Positions 1-9,213 of a stretch of 64,000 nucleotides of DNA are shown piece by piece. Position numbers and translations under genes: made by a program. The notes below the pieces were generated by a model. The model searched no databases. It was not told the DNA's origin and saw only the letters and a program-made list of their open reading frames with translations. Source of the stretch: Ulvibacterium sp. (GTDB lineage Bacteria; Bacteroidota; Bacteroidia; Flavobacteriales; Flavobacteriaceae); contig NZ_JANQOO010000028.1 of NCBI RefSeq assembly GCF_028285715.1, positions 19,694 to 83,693 on the forward strand, read 5' to 3'. Each line of letters starts with the position of its first letter. The stretch's first letter is position 1.

Positions 1-277
1 TGGCAAAAACAGTATTTTCACTGAGTAGTCCGTAGCCCGGATGCACCCCATCGATACGGTATTTTTGCACAACCTCCAATATCCGCTCAATGTTCAGGTA
101 GGTTTCGGAAACCGTTCCGGAACCTATAAAATGGGCTTCATCAGCCTCAAGCATGTGGGCGGTATTTGTGTCTGCCTCATTATAAATAGCCACAGCCACT
201 TTCCCCATTTTTTTTAGGGTACCGATTATACGTACAGCTATTTCCCCACGGTTAGCAATAAGAATTCTCTGCATCAT
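1..277 (-). CDS. Urea/guanidine carboxylase, biotin carboxylase N-terminus (partial)
   Basis: Reading leftward from an ATG at 277, the frame stays open to the window edge (92 codons). It opens with the biotin-carboxylase start MMQRILIANRGEIAVRI and continues with the Rossmann-like segment ending HPGYGLLSEN, which is diagnostic for the N-terminal domain of biotin-dependent carboxylases. The two DUF1989 genes directly upstream (7-nt gap) identify it as the urea-carboxylase type rather than acetyl- or propionyl-CoA carboxylase. Enzymes in this context have been shown in other bacteria to prefer guanidine, giving carboxyguanidine that the DUF1989 pair deiminates. It would be cytosolic and ATP- and biotin-dependent. 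Which substrate this copy uses cannot be told from the N-terminus. Confidence 0.85.
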   Translation of the reverse strand, partial: MMQRILIANRGEIAVRIIGTLKKMGKVAVAIYNEADTNTAHMLEADEAHFIGSGTVSETYLNIERILEVVQKYRIDGVHPGYGLLSENTVFA

Positions 278-284
278 AGGTAAA

Positions 285-911
285 TCAAGGCTCCGAGATA
301 ATAACTTCTATTGGTGTAGGATTGTAAGCGTTACAAGGATTGTTTAGCTGTGGACAATTACTTATTATACATAACACATCCATCTCGGCTTTTAATTGTA
401 CATATTTCCCAGGGGCCGAAATTCCATCTGAAAAAGTGGACTTCCCATCAGGGGATATGGGCACATTCATGAAGAAATTAATATTGCTGTTCAGATTGTT
501 TTTGCCCAAGGAAACGTCGAATTCCCTTAATGCTGCCATAAAGTTATCCCTGCAATTATGCATGTGTCTTTTGTCCAAAGGATAACGCACCGAATTGCTT
601 TCGGCGGCACAGGCACCACCAAGGGTGTCGTGCCGACCACAGGTATCTTCGGTTATTGTAAGAAGAACGTTGCCCAAATTGGAAATCAGTTCACTGCCTA
701 TGGTGAGGTAAACATTGTTTTGGTGTCTTATAGTGTCTTGTGCACTATAGCGCTCAAGGGTATCCTTGGCATTGTAGAACATGGTGTCCGCAGCTTGGTT
801 GCCTTCAAGATCTACAATAGTGAAATTCTGTCCTTTTTTAATTACATGGGACCAGTAATCACCCGCTAAAATGACTTTTCTATATATGGATTGTGTAGTT
901 GTTATACTCAT
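285..911 (-). CDS. DUF1989 protein, urea carboxylase-associated protein 2 (carboxyguanidine deiminase subunit type)
   Basis: This 208-residue cytosolic protein of the DUF1989 family has the family signatures [11 protein letters not shown] near residue 40, [10 protein letters not shown] near 95 (conserved His-Asp and Cys) and NFFMNVPI near 146. Its length fits the shorter member of the pair (UAAP2). Family members form a heteromeric carboxyguanidine deiminase with the longer UAAP1, releasing ammonia from carboxyguanidine. It sits between UAAP1 (7-nt gap) and the carboxylase (7-nt gap) on the same strand, so the three genes are almost certainly one operon. No signal peptide is visible. The deiminase role is known from homologous systems; here it is inferred from family and context. 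Confidence 0.88.
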   Translation of the reverse strand: MSITTTQSIYRKVILAGDYWSHVIKKGQNFTIVDLEGNQAADTMFYNAKDTLERYSAQDTIRHQNNVYLTIGSELISNLGNVLLTITEDTCGRHDTLGGACAAESNSVRYPLDKRHMHNCRDNFMAALREFDVSLGKNNLNSNINFFMNVPISPDGKSTFSDGISAPGKYVQLKAEMDVLCIISNCPQLNNPCNAYNPTPIEVIISEP

Positions 912-918
912 ATTTGAT

Positions 919-1641
919 TTATTTATGATAGTTTATGGTATTTATAAAGCCTCGTTTATTTTCTTCCCTAGAGCGGTAAACCGGATTTTCCTCAGGCGGG
1001 CACTCCGATTTCCAAATGGAAATCTTGATGGTCTTGGGATCATATTCCGGCATGGGATTCAAGGGATGAGGACAGCTGTTCAGGACTACCAAGGTGTCCA
1101 TCTCGGCCTGTAGGTCGATGTAGCTTCCGGCTGTATTCTTTTGGTCATAACTTAGGAAACCTTCGTTATCAATGTTGATTCGGGTGAAAAAATTCACCAT
1201 GGAATGCATATCATTAAGTCTCATGCCATATTTGGAAATTTCGGTTAGGAGGCTGGTGTGAGCGTCACGGTGATAGGCATTTCTATACTCTTGGTACTTT
1301 TTATCCCCGTATTTTTTCAAATTGGTCTCTGGCGTACTGCAAGCAGTTATCGTATCATGCCATCCGTAAGTATCCTCGATTATCGACACCAGAATACGAC
1401 CCATGTCAGAGTAAAGGGCATGCCCTTTGGTCAAATATGAAGTGTATTGGGCCTTTAAGGTATCTGCCATATTATAGCGTTCATGAAAATTTTCCCGATT
1501 GTAAAATAATGCAGATACGTTGGCCCCGCCATCGAGGTCCGTAATCCTAATGCTAGTACCTCGCTTTAGGATATGACTAAAATTCCAACCGCCTGGAATA
1601 GTTTCTTCAAACAGTAAAGATTCCTCATTAAAATTATTCAT
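919..1641 (-). CDS. DUF1989 protein, urea carboxylase-associated protein 1 (carboxyguanidine deiminase subunit type)
   Basis: A 240-residue protein of the DUF1989 family and the longer partner (UAAP1). It carries [13 protein letters not shown] near residue 36, [13 protein letters not shown] near 91 (His, Asp and Cys of the family) and NFFTRINID near 150, followed by a conserved [18 protein letters not shown] segment. It is paralogous to the gene immediately downstream, and the two probably assemble together. It is predicted to be cytosolic. The NikR-fold regulator ends 5 nt upstream, which places the regulator, both DUF1989 genes and the carboxylase in one transcription unit. A nitrogen-assimilation role on guanidine or urea follows from the family; the exact substrate is not visible. 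Confidence 0.88.
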   Translation of the reverse strand: MNNFNEESLLFEETIPGGWNFSHILKRGTSIRITDLDGGANVSALFYNRENFHERYNMADTLKAQYTSYLTKGHALYSDMGRILVSIIEDTYGWHDTITACSTPETNLKKYGDKKYQEYRNAYHRDAHTSLLTEISKYGMRLNDMHSMVNFFTRINIDNEGFLSYDQKNTAGSYIDLQAEMDTLVVLNSCPHPLNPMPEYDPKTIKISIWKSECPPEENPVYRSREENKRGFINTINYHK

Positions 1642-1646
1642 AAGTG

Positions 1647-2081
1647 TTAGGGTTTTTTAGGTTCTACAGGAGGGAGAATGGAACTGGTAAGTGCCAGTTT
1701 TCCTACTTCTACTCCCTTGATGGTTATGAAATTCTGCTTAATCAGAAAAAGCTTTTTAACATGGCCTTGTACAACCAGTATTTCCATAACATACCCATCC
1801 TCTAGTAAAACCCTATTGCTACTAATAATTTCATTGATGTTCTCTCGTTGAATAGTTGCGACGGTCTCGTGAATTTCCCGTTGGGACTCTCTATAGAAAA
1901 GGGTGAGGGAACCGGCCATAACCATATTGCCTTTATGGGATTGCATTTCGTCGTAGGCCTTTTGTATTAGATGGCTAATTACTTGCGACCTTTTTTTCCA
2001 TTTGCCGCTTTTCATCAGTTTTTCCAACTGCCGAAATACTTTGTCCTGGATGGAAATGGTGATTCTTTCTACTCCTTTCAT
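1647..2081 (-). CDS. NikR-fold ribbon-helix-helix regulator lacking nickel ligands
   Basis: The frame is open from 2306, but the first 75 codons look like leader. I choose the ATG at 2081 (MKGVERITISIQDKVF), because the ribbon-helix-helix domain starts there exactly as in NikR; this gives 144 residues. Residues 4-45 form the ribbon-helix-helix DNA-binding domain. Residues 56-135 form the ACT-like regulatory domain (GSLTLFYRES, then MEILVVQG, then GVEVGKLALTSS). The NikR metal site (Q-H...H-x-H...C) is replaced: QREN stands in the first region, RVLLED replaces HVHxxx, and VME replaces CLE, so all four ligands are absent. It heads the DUF1989/carboxylase operon and probably controls it, but nickel is an unlikely effector. 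A weak ribosome site fits Bacteroidota. Confidence 0.8.
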   Translation of the reverse strand: MKGVERITISIQDKVFRQLEKLMKSGKWKKRSQVISHLIQKAYDEMQSHKGNMVMAGSLTLFYRESQREIHETVATIQRENINEIISSNRVLLEDGYVMEILVVQGHVKKLFLIKQNFITIKGVEVGKLALTSSILPPVEPKKP

Positions 2082-2306
2082 GAATGCGTTTTTTGTCTCT
2101 AGAAAGTAAGACTTTGCTATCAGTCCAAGAATCAAATATAGTGGTTTGGGCAAAACAATGGTGCCATATACAGTCTCTTTCTTTGTCCAAGATTTGTGAG
2201 GTAATGCAACGGGCCAGAATTTTTTCAAAACATCGACAAAGGCACGCATGAATCCATAGTAATGGGAATCAACTATAGAAATCCGATAACAGTGTTGGTG
2301 CAACAT

Positions 2307-2785
2307 TTATTTTAAAGGTTAAATGAATCTTTATACATGATAATTTGTACGAACATACGCTCTAAATCTTTTGAAAAAACGACCGTTAATGACAAAGTCT
2401 TCATTGAAATAAAAATGTTAATATTGTTAAATTGATAAAAAAAACATTCCTAAACAATCAATTTGTTATTTATTTTAAAATCAAAACCTTTTTTTATTAA
2501 AAATTCCATATGTTCGACAATAAAAGTATGAAAAATATTGGAAAAAGTAATACTTTTATCTCGAACATCGGAGGAAATTAAAAATCTAAGGATCTTTTTT
2601 GGAACGAGTTTATTTGAAATCCGAGTTTAATTTTTCTGATTTGAAGCTGCGCTGGCTATCCCTTTTTCAGCATGCTATTATATTAATAGCTGATAATGGC
2701 CATTAGTGTTGGAAACAAGGTGATAGCTTTATAAAGAGCTGCAGTTTGTTCGCAATGAAAGAATAACTAACTAAAACTGAATTTT
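2307..2785. promoter_or_regulatory. Divergent intergenic region with inverted-repeat operator
   Basis: This spacer separates the minus-strand carboxylase operon from the plus-strand SusC operon. It holds an imperfect inverted repeat: left arm 2510-2529 (ATGTTCGACAATAAAAGTAT) and right arm 2550-2568 (ATACTTTTATCTCGAACAT), separated by 20 nt. The arms match base for base apart from a C-A/G difference and one extra base. A third half-site, CGAACAT, lies at 2350-2356. Such a layout suits a dimeric regulator, possibly the adjacent NikR-fold protein or a regulator elsewhere. The rest of the spacer is AT-rich with no open frame worth calling. Confidence 0.5.
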
Positions 2786-5700
2786 ATGAAACGACTAAAA
2801 ATCCCTTTTCTCAAGAAGGCTTTTGAAGATCAGTTTTTGCGAACTGTTTGGGCAACAATCTTAATGTTGCTTTATGTACATCTTTCCAATGCGCAGCTAA
2901 GTGGAAAGGTGATGGACAAGGATAGTGGAATACCTCTTGTAGGTGCTACTGTATCCTTAGAAGGTAATACGTATTACGGAGTAACTGATTTTGATGGAAA
3001 TTATATAATATCTGATATTCCCGATGGAACCTATTCTGCAATATGCAGTTTTATAGGGTACAAGAATCTTACTTTGGAAATTGAGATTTCGGGATCTGCT
3101 ACCTTGAATTTCGATTTGGAAGTAGACCTTTTGCAGATGGACGAGGTAGTGGTAACCGGGGTGGCTTCCAAGACATCCAAGGCCGTTGCCGGTATTGCGG
3201 TGCAACGGATTAATGCCGATGAGTTGGTGGACAAGTCCGCATATAATGGGGTCGATGACCTACTGTCCGGTAAAATCGCTGGGGTCTCACTTCAAAAATC
3301 AGGAGGCGGTTTTGGTTCAGGTACCCGTTTTGTGGTGCGTTCTGGTGGTGGTATAAATGGTAATGGGCAACCCCTTATTTTTATCGATGGCGTACGAATG
3401 GATAATTCCACTTCGGCCGGTGCTGGTGGTGGTGCGCCAGGTGTAGACCCGAGAGGTTCAGGTGGAATATCTTCCTTAGTGGGCTTAAATCCAGAGGATA
3501 TAGCCAACGTGGAGGTCATTAAGGGCCCCGCTGGTTCGGCGACCTACGGTACCGGAGCGGCCAACGGAGTTATCTTGATTACGACCAAAAGAGGAAACGC
3601 TTCAGGATGGGAAGTGAATTATAGAGGTACCTTGGGATTTCATGAGGTCGGAAATACATTGGATGATGATTCATATGTTAGTAACGAGTTTTTAAGGGAC
3701 AATGTATTTAGGACGGGAGCAATTTTTAAGAATAGTGTTAACGTTTCTGCGGGTAACGAGATTTTTCGTTCTTTCTTCTCTTTGGATAGGAACCAAGAAG
3801 ACGGAATGACCCCTGATAATGAGATGAGGCAAACCAGTACCCGATTAAATTTTGACTTTACCCCATCCAATAAAATCAATTTAAAATCAAGCGCACAGTA
3901 CAGTAGTACTGACATCTTATTGCCGCAAAGAGGTCGGGGTGATGGAGAATTCGGATATTTAAGTTTTAACCCTGCTAATTATGATCCGGAATTTGACCCG
4001 ATTAGGCCCGCTTTTTTCAGAACCTCATCGGATGATAATAATGTATCGAATTTTGTCGCTTCGCTTCAGGGAAAATATAGCCCATTTGCGGATAGTGATG
4101 GTTTATTATCTGGCTTATCGGCTAATTTTACCGTGGGTGTGACCGATAGGCGGGAGAATAGTGTTTATGTGCAAAGGCGCACCTCTGAGGCCATAGAAGG
4201 GTTGGAAGTTCCTGGAGAGATTTGGGTTTCCAATGAGAAGTCTACCGACTTCACTTTTACGAACAACTTGGCGTTTAATTATAGTTTTGGCAAATTTTCC
4301 GGGTCAGCTCAAGTCGGATCCCAGATTTTTAGTGAGCGAAGCCGCAGAAGTCTAGTAGTCGGCCAAGATCTATTGTCCGGCTTTGCTACCTTGAATTCCG
4401 CTGCGACTATATTTCCCCCAACCGAGAATGGTTTTCATGCAAAATCTGCAGGTATTTTTGCTTCCAACGAGTTGTCATTTGACGAAAAGTTTTTTACAAC
4501 ACTTATGATTCGAAGAGATTATTCAAGTGTTTTGGGTAATCTGGCACCTAGCATTACCTACCCAGCTGCGAGTTTTGTGGTTAGATGGGACAAGTTCGAT
4601 TTTACACCGGATTTCTTTTCATTCCTCAAAACAAGATTTGCTTACGGAGAATCGGGTACACTGCCTAATCTAACAGCTGGTATACCTTTTCTGTATTCCC
4701 CCGGTGCATCTCAATATGGGGTAGGTTTAAATTTGTCTTCCGTGGGTAATCCTTTATTGGAACCTGAAAGGTCAAAACAATTTGAAGTAGGTTTGGAAGC
4801 AGAGGTAGGGAACTTTGGTTTAGAGCTTACATACTATAATAATAAGGCTACCAAGTCTTTAGTGCCTAGACCCGAAGTACCCTCATCCGGGCTATATGAA
4901 TACCCTTCATTTGTTAATGTAGGTAGTGTTCAAGGATCGGGGGTTGAATTATCTTTGAACGCAAGTTTTGCAGGAAAGGCGCTAGGAGGATGGAGAGCCA
5001 GTTTCACCTTTTTAGGAGCATACCAAGAAAATGAGGTTACGGATTTAGGTTTTGATGGACAAATACAAGGTGGGCCTGGAGGAGGAACCCAAGTATTTAG
5101 AACTGGATTGCCTAGAGGAGCCTATGTAAACAATGTAACCATTGGTGCTTTATTCTCGGATGGTACAAATGTTCAGAATATTGATTATCTGCCTAATTTT
5201 GGAGAGGTAGTTCCGGCAGGAGAGCTATACGATTTTGTTAATAGTGACGGCCCTGTATTTATTGGGGTCAACAATCCGGAGTATATTACCAGTTTAGCGA
5301 CAAACATAAGTATTGGTAACTTCAATTTCTATGCTTTGTTGGAAGCCAAGACAGGTTTTGTAGTCTATAACGAGCAGACCATAGACCAGATATTTTTCGG
5401 TCTGGATACCGATTTTTTTAATGGACTCGGCACCAATTATCCTGAATTCAATAGGCTATACCAAAAATTGGGATATGGCGATTTCAATACAGGGGAGGCC
5501 GTCTTAACACCTGGTACCCAAGCTTATATTGATGCTGCGGATCAATTTGCCTCCATGTCACCCTTTAACGATGCCAATGGTATACAAAAAGGTAATTTCC
5601 TTAAGTTGAGGGAAGTAAGCCTAAGCTATGATTTTAGGGATTTAATTAGCAATTCCAAGCTTATCAAAGGGCTCACCTTGGGTATAGCCGCTTCAAATGT

Positions 5701-5905
5701 ATATACATGGTTGTCCAGAAAGGCCAGTAGGCATACTGTACAGACCTTGGATGGACAAAACATAGAACGGTGGATATCCGGATATTCCGGAACGGATCCA
5801 GAGTCGAATGCCGGGGCTTTTACCAGTAACCCTTCGACTGGAGTTCAATCGGGCCAGTTACCCCCCAGTAGAACCTTAACAACATTCCTATCGGTTAAAT
5901 TCTAA
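2786..5905 (+). CDS. SusC/RagA-family TonB-dependent outer-membrane transporter
   Basis: A 1039-residue outer-membrane receptor. A signal peptide (about 1-36, ending SNAQ) is followed by a CarboxypepD_reg-like domain (about 38-112, LSGKVMDKDSGIPLVGATV). Next come the SusC-type linker MDEVVVTGVA (about 117-126), the plug domain (to about 270, ending ANGVILITTKRG) and a 22-strand barrel that finishes with a C-terminal Phe (SVKF), as outer-membrane proteins do. With the SusD-like lipoprotein 23 nt downstream it forms the lidded uptake complex driven by TonB. No SusR, hybrid sensor or sigma/anti-sigma pair is adjacent, and the TRAP transporter and oxidoreductases downstream suggest a small-molecule or oxidised-sugar ligand rather than a large glycan. 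The ligand is not determinable from sequence alone. Confidence 0.95.
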   Translation: MKRLKIPFLKKAFEDQFLRTVWATILMLLYVHLSNAQLSGKVMDKDSGIPLVGATVSLEGNTYYGVTDFDGNYIISDIPDGTYSAICSFIGYKNLTLEIEISGSATLNFDLEVDLLQMDEVVVTGVASKTSKAVAGIAVQRINADELVDKSAYNGVDDLLSGKIAGVSLQKSGGGFGSGTRFVVRSGGGINGNGQPLIFIDGVRMDNSTSAGAGGGAPGVDPRGSGGISSLVGLNPEDIANVEVIKGPAGSATYGTGAANGVILITTKRGNASGWEVNYRGTLGFHEVGNTLDDDSYVSNEFLRDNVFRTGAIFKNSVNVSAGNEIFRSFFSLDRNQEDGMTPDNEMRQTSTRLNFDFTPSNKINLKSSAQYSSTDILLPQRGRGDGEFGYLSFNPANYDPEFDPIRPAFFRTSSDDNNVSNFVASLQGKYSPFADSDGLLSGLSANFTVGVTDRRENSVYVQRRTSEAIEGLEVPGEIWVSNEKSTDFTFTNNLAFNYSFGKFSGSAQVGSQIFSERSRRSLVVGQDLLSGFATLNSAATIFPPTENGFHAKSAGIFASNELSFDEKFFTTLMIRRDYSSVLGNLAPSITYPAASFVVRWDKFDFTPDFFSFLKTRFAYGESGTLPNLTAGIPFLYSPGASQYGVGLNLSSVGNPLLEPERSKQFEVGLEAEVGNFGLELTYYNNKATKSLVPRPEVPSSGLYEYPSFVNVGSVQGSGVELSLNASFAGKALGGWRASFTFLGAYQENEVTDLGFDGQIQGGPGGGTQVFRTGLPRGAYVNNVTIGALFSDGTNVQNIDYLPNFGEVVPAGELYDFVNSDGPVFIGVNNPEYITSLATNISIGNFNFYALLEAKTGFVVYNEQTIDQIFFGLDTDFFNGLGTNYPEFNRLYQKLGYGDFNTGEAVLTPGTQAYIDAADQFASMSPFNDANGIQKGNFLKLREVSLSYDFRDLISNSKLIKGLTLGIAASNVYTWLSRKASRHTVQTLDGQNIERWISGYSGTDPESNAGAFTSNPSTGVQSGQLPPSRTLTTFLSVKF

Positions 5906-5928
5906 CATAATTGTCAAAAATAAAAATC

Positions 5929-7497
5929 ATGAAAAAAATAAAATTCATACTGTATTTAAGCATTGCAATTGCTTTATGCCAATTTTCGTGCGATAATTAT
6001 GTACAAGATATAGATCCCCTGATTAATGAGGTCGATGACGAGCAAGTGCTCAACGAAGGAAGTATAGGGCTATTATTAACAGGCCTCCAAGGTACTGTAG
6101 GTAATACCGGAGAACAAGGGGAAGGTGTTGAGCGTATGTTATGGAGGGTGGCCGGCTATTCGGATGAAATGATTTTGGGCGCTTTCGGTACGGCACCGGA
6201 TCACATTTCATTCATTCAGGATTTACCGGGTAACCTTGCCTTTTATGCTGACGATTGGGTAAGGTACCATCAACTTAGGTTTTTTGCGGATGATTTGGTT
6301 GAAAAAGTTGGCCTTGTTGGTGCAAACGGTGGTTTTCAGGACGAGAGTATTAGAGAGAATGCACTATGGTGGGGTAATTTCATTGGTGGTCTAACCCGTA
6401 TGTACTTAGCTGACCATTGGGGTGCAAATGCCACTGTGGGAGATACCCCTGGGGCACCCATTACCACCGTTGAACAGTTGGCCAACGGTGAGGTGGGTCA
6501 GTTTTTCTCTGCCACCGAACTCAGAGCTTTGGCACGTGAAAAATTTAGTGAAGCCAACAATTATAGCCCATCAAATATTCCAAACCCTGAAAAGTTGATG
6601 TGGTCATTGATTGCGCGTACCCACCTTTTTGATGGAGATTATTCGAATGCCAAATCAGCTGCTGAGCAGGGATTGCAACAAGGCGATGAGGCCTTTTCCA
6701 TTGAACATAGTATTGTTTTTCCTAATCAGATGTGGTTGCAGTCGGGAAGGACCAATAATGATGACGTTTTTATTTTTAGTCCTCATCCAAGATTCTTGCA
6801 ATATGTGATCGACGATCGAAACGAAGGGGAAATCATTTCTGAATTGACCCAAGAAGATTTGGATGATGGCGTAGTATCTTATTCGTTGAGGGGTTTGGAA
6901 TCCGGAGAGGGAGAACCAGGAAATTCCGGTACGTCCAACCCAAGGAGTGATATAGCCAACCAGAATGAACGTTTGCCATTATGGGAAAAACTGATTACTA
7001 CTGCCGATGTTTCCAGCATAGGTACAGGAACAGCCTGGGAACAATACGACACGGGGGCCAATATTACACAGGATATTTATACAGACGCCGATAGCCCATT
7101 CTACATTATAGATTGGAGAGAAATGGAGTTAATTTTGGCAGAGGTAGCCATTCGTGAAAACGATAACGCAACAGGATTGGTACATATAAACAATGTACGT
7201 ACCTTCCATGGGTTGGATGCCTATACTGAGGCTGAAATGTTGGCTTATGACAACCCCTTGGGAGGGGCCAGTGCCAATGGTATTGCGGTAAAAGCACCTT
7301 TGTCCGCAACTACGAATTATACGGGAGCTTTGGGCCTCCTAATTGAAGAAAGGGATAAAACATTATTCTTGAAGGGAACCCGAATCGTAGATCAAAGCAG
7401 ATTTGATTTATGGCACTTGGAAGGAGGCAATATTTATAAAAACTATATGCCAATTCCTTTGATTGAGACTGATAATAACCCTAATGTGCCAAATTGA
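5929..7497 (+). CDS. SusD/RagB-family outer-membrane lipoprotein
   Basis: I take the ATG at 5929 (MKKIKFILYLSIA) rather than the TTG at 5911, because it begins the signal sequence directly. The lipobox near residue 21 (QFSC) predicts a surface lipoprotein of 522 residues. The body has the helical SusD pattern, with a TPR-like region (LIARTHLFDGDYSNAKSAAEQGL) and a late REMELILAEVAIRENDN segment typical of SusD C-terminal halves. It should cap the SusC barrel and capture the ligand. The pair is followed by a 190-nt gap before the TRAP genes, so the two uptake steps may be under separate promoters. Sequence divergence prevents a ligand call. Confidence 0.92.
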   Translation: MKKIKFILYLSIAIALCQFSCDNYVQDIDPLINEVDDEQVLNEGSIGLLLTGLQGTVGNTGEQGEGVERMLWRVAGYSDEMILGAFGTAPDHISFIQDLPGNLAFYADDWVRYHQLRFFADDLVEKVGLVGANGGFQDESIRENALWWGNFIGGLTRMYLADHWGANATVGDTPGAPITTVEQLANGEVGQFFSATELRALAREKFSEANNYSPSNIPNPEKLMWSLIARTHLFDGDYSNAKSAAEQGLQQGDEAFSIEHSIVFPNQMWLQSGRTNNDDVFIFSPHPRFLQYVIDDRNEGEIISELTQEDLDDGVVSYSLRGLESGEGEPGNSGTSNPRSDIANQNERLPLWEKLITTADVSSIGTGTAWEQYDTGANITQDIYTDADSPFYIIDWREMELILAEVAIRENDNATGLVHINNVRTFHGLDAYTEAEMLAYDNPLGGASANGIAVKAPLSATTNYTGALGLLIEERDKTLFLKGTRIVDQSRFDLWHLEGGNIYKNYMPIPLIETDNNPNVPN

Positions 7498-7687
7498 GGA
7501 ATTAGCTAGATTGTATGGGCGGAAGTCCATAATATAATTATTTGCACACCATCCTAGTTTGTTTAAAAAATTAGTGATGATGAGTTAAGTTTAGATTTGT
7601 TTTATTGCAAGCTAGGAGGTGTGTTAATTTAAGATTTAAACCAAGACCCTGTTTTATTTTTATGGGCCTAGAGTTTAATTATATAAT
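7498..7687 (+). promoter_or_regulatory. Spacer before TRAP operon: inverted repeat and partial promoter match
   Basis: The spacer contains a 12-bp inverted repeat with one bulged base: CACACCATCCTAG at 7545-7557 and CTAGGAGGTGTG at 7612-7623. Inside the 54-nt loop, TAGATTTG at 7592-7599 matches the Bacteroidota -7 element TAnnTTTG. The nearest upstream TTTG (7558-7561) is 30 nt away, longer than the usual ~20, so the promoter is only a candidate. It may drive the TRAP operon. Confidence 0.3.
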
Positions 7688-8698
7688 ATGAATAAGGTAT
7701 TATTGATACCAAATGGAAACTTTCTATGCCATTTCCTATTGTTAATGGCCATTTTACTTTTAGTGGGTTCTTGCGGGATGGAAAAGTCTAGGCTTATTGT
7801 AATGAAAAATTCACATAATGCCGGCGAAAAACACTCTTTTCAAGATGGATATAATGCCATGGCGGAACATATTAAGAAAGAAAGCGATTTAGAAATAGAC
7901 TTTCAAATTTTTCCCGCCAGCCAAATCGCAAAGGAAAAAGAGGCCATTGAAATGGTTAAACTTGGCGTAATCGCTTCGACTCCTGCAAATATAGGGGCCA
8001 TGGGATCTTTTGTCCCAGAGGCGGATTTGTTCAATATTCCATTCCTTTTTAGGGATGCGGCGCATTTTTATAAGGTAGTAGATGGTCCAGTAGGCAATGA
8101 AATTGCAATGAAAATTGAGAATAAACTGGACTGTATTGTTTTAGGTTGGTGGTTTGCGGGTGTAAGAAATATCTGGAACAAAGAACGTCCTATAACCAAA
8201 CCAAGAGATTTAGAAGGATTGAAAATTCGTGTTATCGGCAGTTCCATAATATTGGATGGTTTTAACGCATTTGGAGCCCAGGCAACCAGTATGGCGTTTA
8301 GTGAGTTGTACTCCGCAGTACAGACCAAGGTCATCAACGGAGCGGAATGTGACAATACGGATATTTTGGACATGAAGTTTTACGAGGTCACCAAATATGT
8401 TTCCAATACGGAACACCTGTTCCCCGCAGTGGCTCTTATATATAGCAAAAAACAGTTTGATAGGGCACCATTAAAAGTGCAGCAGGCCATTTTGGAAGCG
8501 GGTCGGTTGTCGGTTGCCGTACAGCGAAAAGCTATGCAGCAAAAGACCGAGGAATCAAAATTGGAATTGGAGAAAAAAGGGATTGTCTTCAATGAGGTAG
8601 ACAAAAGACCATTTCAAGAATTGGCACAAAAACTCCATGAGAAATATGCCGAAAAGGTTGGGGGAATGGATTTGATCAATCAAGTAATAAATCAATAG
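7688..8698 (+). CDS. TRAP transporter substrate-binding protein, DctP family
   Basis: A 336-residue lipoprotein (lipobox LVGSC near residue 30) of the DctP/TRAP solute-receptor family. It has the usual order of motifs: MVKLGVIASTPANIGAMGSF (about 96-115), WWFAGVRNIW (about 155), and GLKIRVIGSS (about 177-186), in which Arg181 is the conserved carboxylate-binding residue. Then comes MAFSELYSAVQTKVINGAE (about 201-219). The arginine suggests a ligand with a carboxylate. The two membrane subunits follow with 4-nt and 1-nt gaps, so the transporter is complete and co-transcribed. In a diderm it would be anchored facing the periplasm and hand the ligand, after SusC/SusD entry, to the inner-membrane permease, powered by an ion gradient. 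Confidence 0.93.
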   Translation: MNKVLLIPNGNFLCHFLLLMAILLLVGSCGMEKSRLIVMKNSHNAGEKHSFQDGYNAMAEHIKKESDLEIDFQIFPASQIAKEKEAIEMVKLGVIASTPANIGAMGSFVPEADLFNIPFLFRDAAHFYKVVDGPVGNEIAMKIENKLDCIVLGWWFAGVRNIWNKERPITKPRDLEGLKIRVIGSSIILDGFNAFGAQATSMAFSELYSAVQTKVINGAECDNTDILDMKFYEVTKYVSNTEHLFPAVALIYSKKQFDRAPLKVQQAILEAGRLSVAVQRKAMQQKTEESKLELEKKGIVFNEVDKRPFQELAQKLHEKYAEKVGGMDLINQVINQ

Positions 8699-8702
8699 CT
8701 GT

Positions 8703-9212
8703 ATGAAAACCGGGAGATTACCTAATGAAATTAATGGCAAAACCATTTGGAAGCATCCCTTGGAGCTGGGACTTTGTCTCTTATTACTTGGAATTGTTAT
8801 CACCACCTTTTTGCAGGTGTTGTTTCGCTTTTTTAGACTTCCCCTTGGTTGGACGGAAGAATTGGCGACCTTTCTTTTTATGTGGGTAGCAGCACTTTCC
8901 ATCGGTTATGCCTTCAAAACAAAATCCCATTTTGCCCTAATGTTTGTAGTTGATCGCTTTAACAAGAAAATACAATGGTATATATCCAGCTTTGTGTCAT
9001 TTATTACGGTAATCTTTTTGATAATTTTTACCTGGAAGGCAGTTGAATACACAATTAGTTCCTCGGATCATTATGGACCGGGAACCGGACTTTCGATGGG
9101 GATTCCCTATTCATCCTCGGTCTTTGCAGGTGCAATCATGTTGTACTATGTTGTAAGGAACTGGCTAAAAGAAAAGGACAATTGGACGCTGACCAAAAAA
9201 CGGGACAAATAA
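8703..9212 (+). CDS. TRAP transporter small membrane subunit, DctQ family
   Basis: A 169-residue membrane protein with four predicted transmembrane helices (roughly 20-42, 55-75, 97-118, 136-155). The conserved DctQ stretch GWTEELATFLFMWVAALSIG lies between the first and second helices. It follows the binding-protein gene by 4 nt and precedes the large subunit by 1 nt, a strict TRAP operon layout. DctQ partners DctM in the inner membrane and is needed for transport, although it carries no separate catalytic site. Separate DctQ and DctM genes distinguish this from fused DctQM systems. Confidence 0.92.
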   Translation: MKTGRLPNEINGKTIWKHPLELGLCLLLLGIVITTFLQVLFRFFRLPLGWTEELATFLFMWVAALSIGYAFKTKSHFALMFVVDRFNKKIQWYISSFVSFITVIFLIIFTWKAVEYTISSSDHYGPGTGLSMGIPYSSSVFAGAIMLYYVVRNWLKEKDNWTLTKKRDK

Positions 9213-9213
9213 T

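Noticed and set aside
2082..2306. Guanidine-I riboswitch or N-terminal extension of the NikR-like protein
   Set aside because: The leader was checked for the conserved guanidine-I core (ACUGG... and GGCUAGGG-type elements) and it is absent; the 75-codon extension lacks family similarity, so the ATG at 2081 is preferred.
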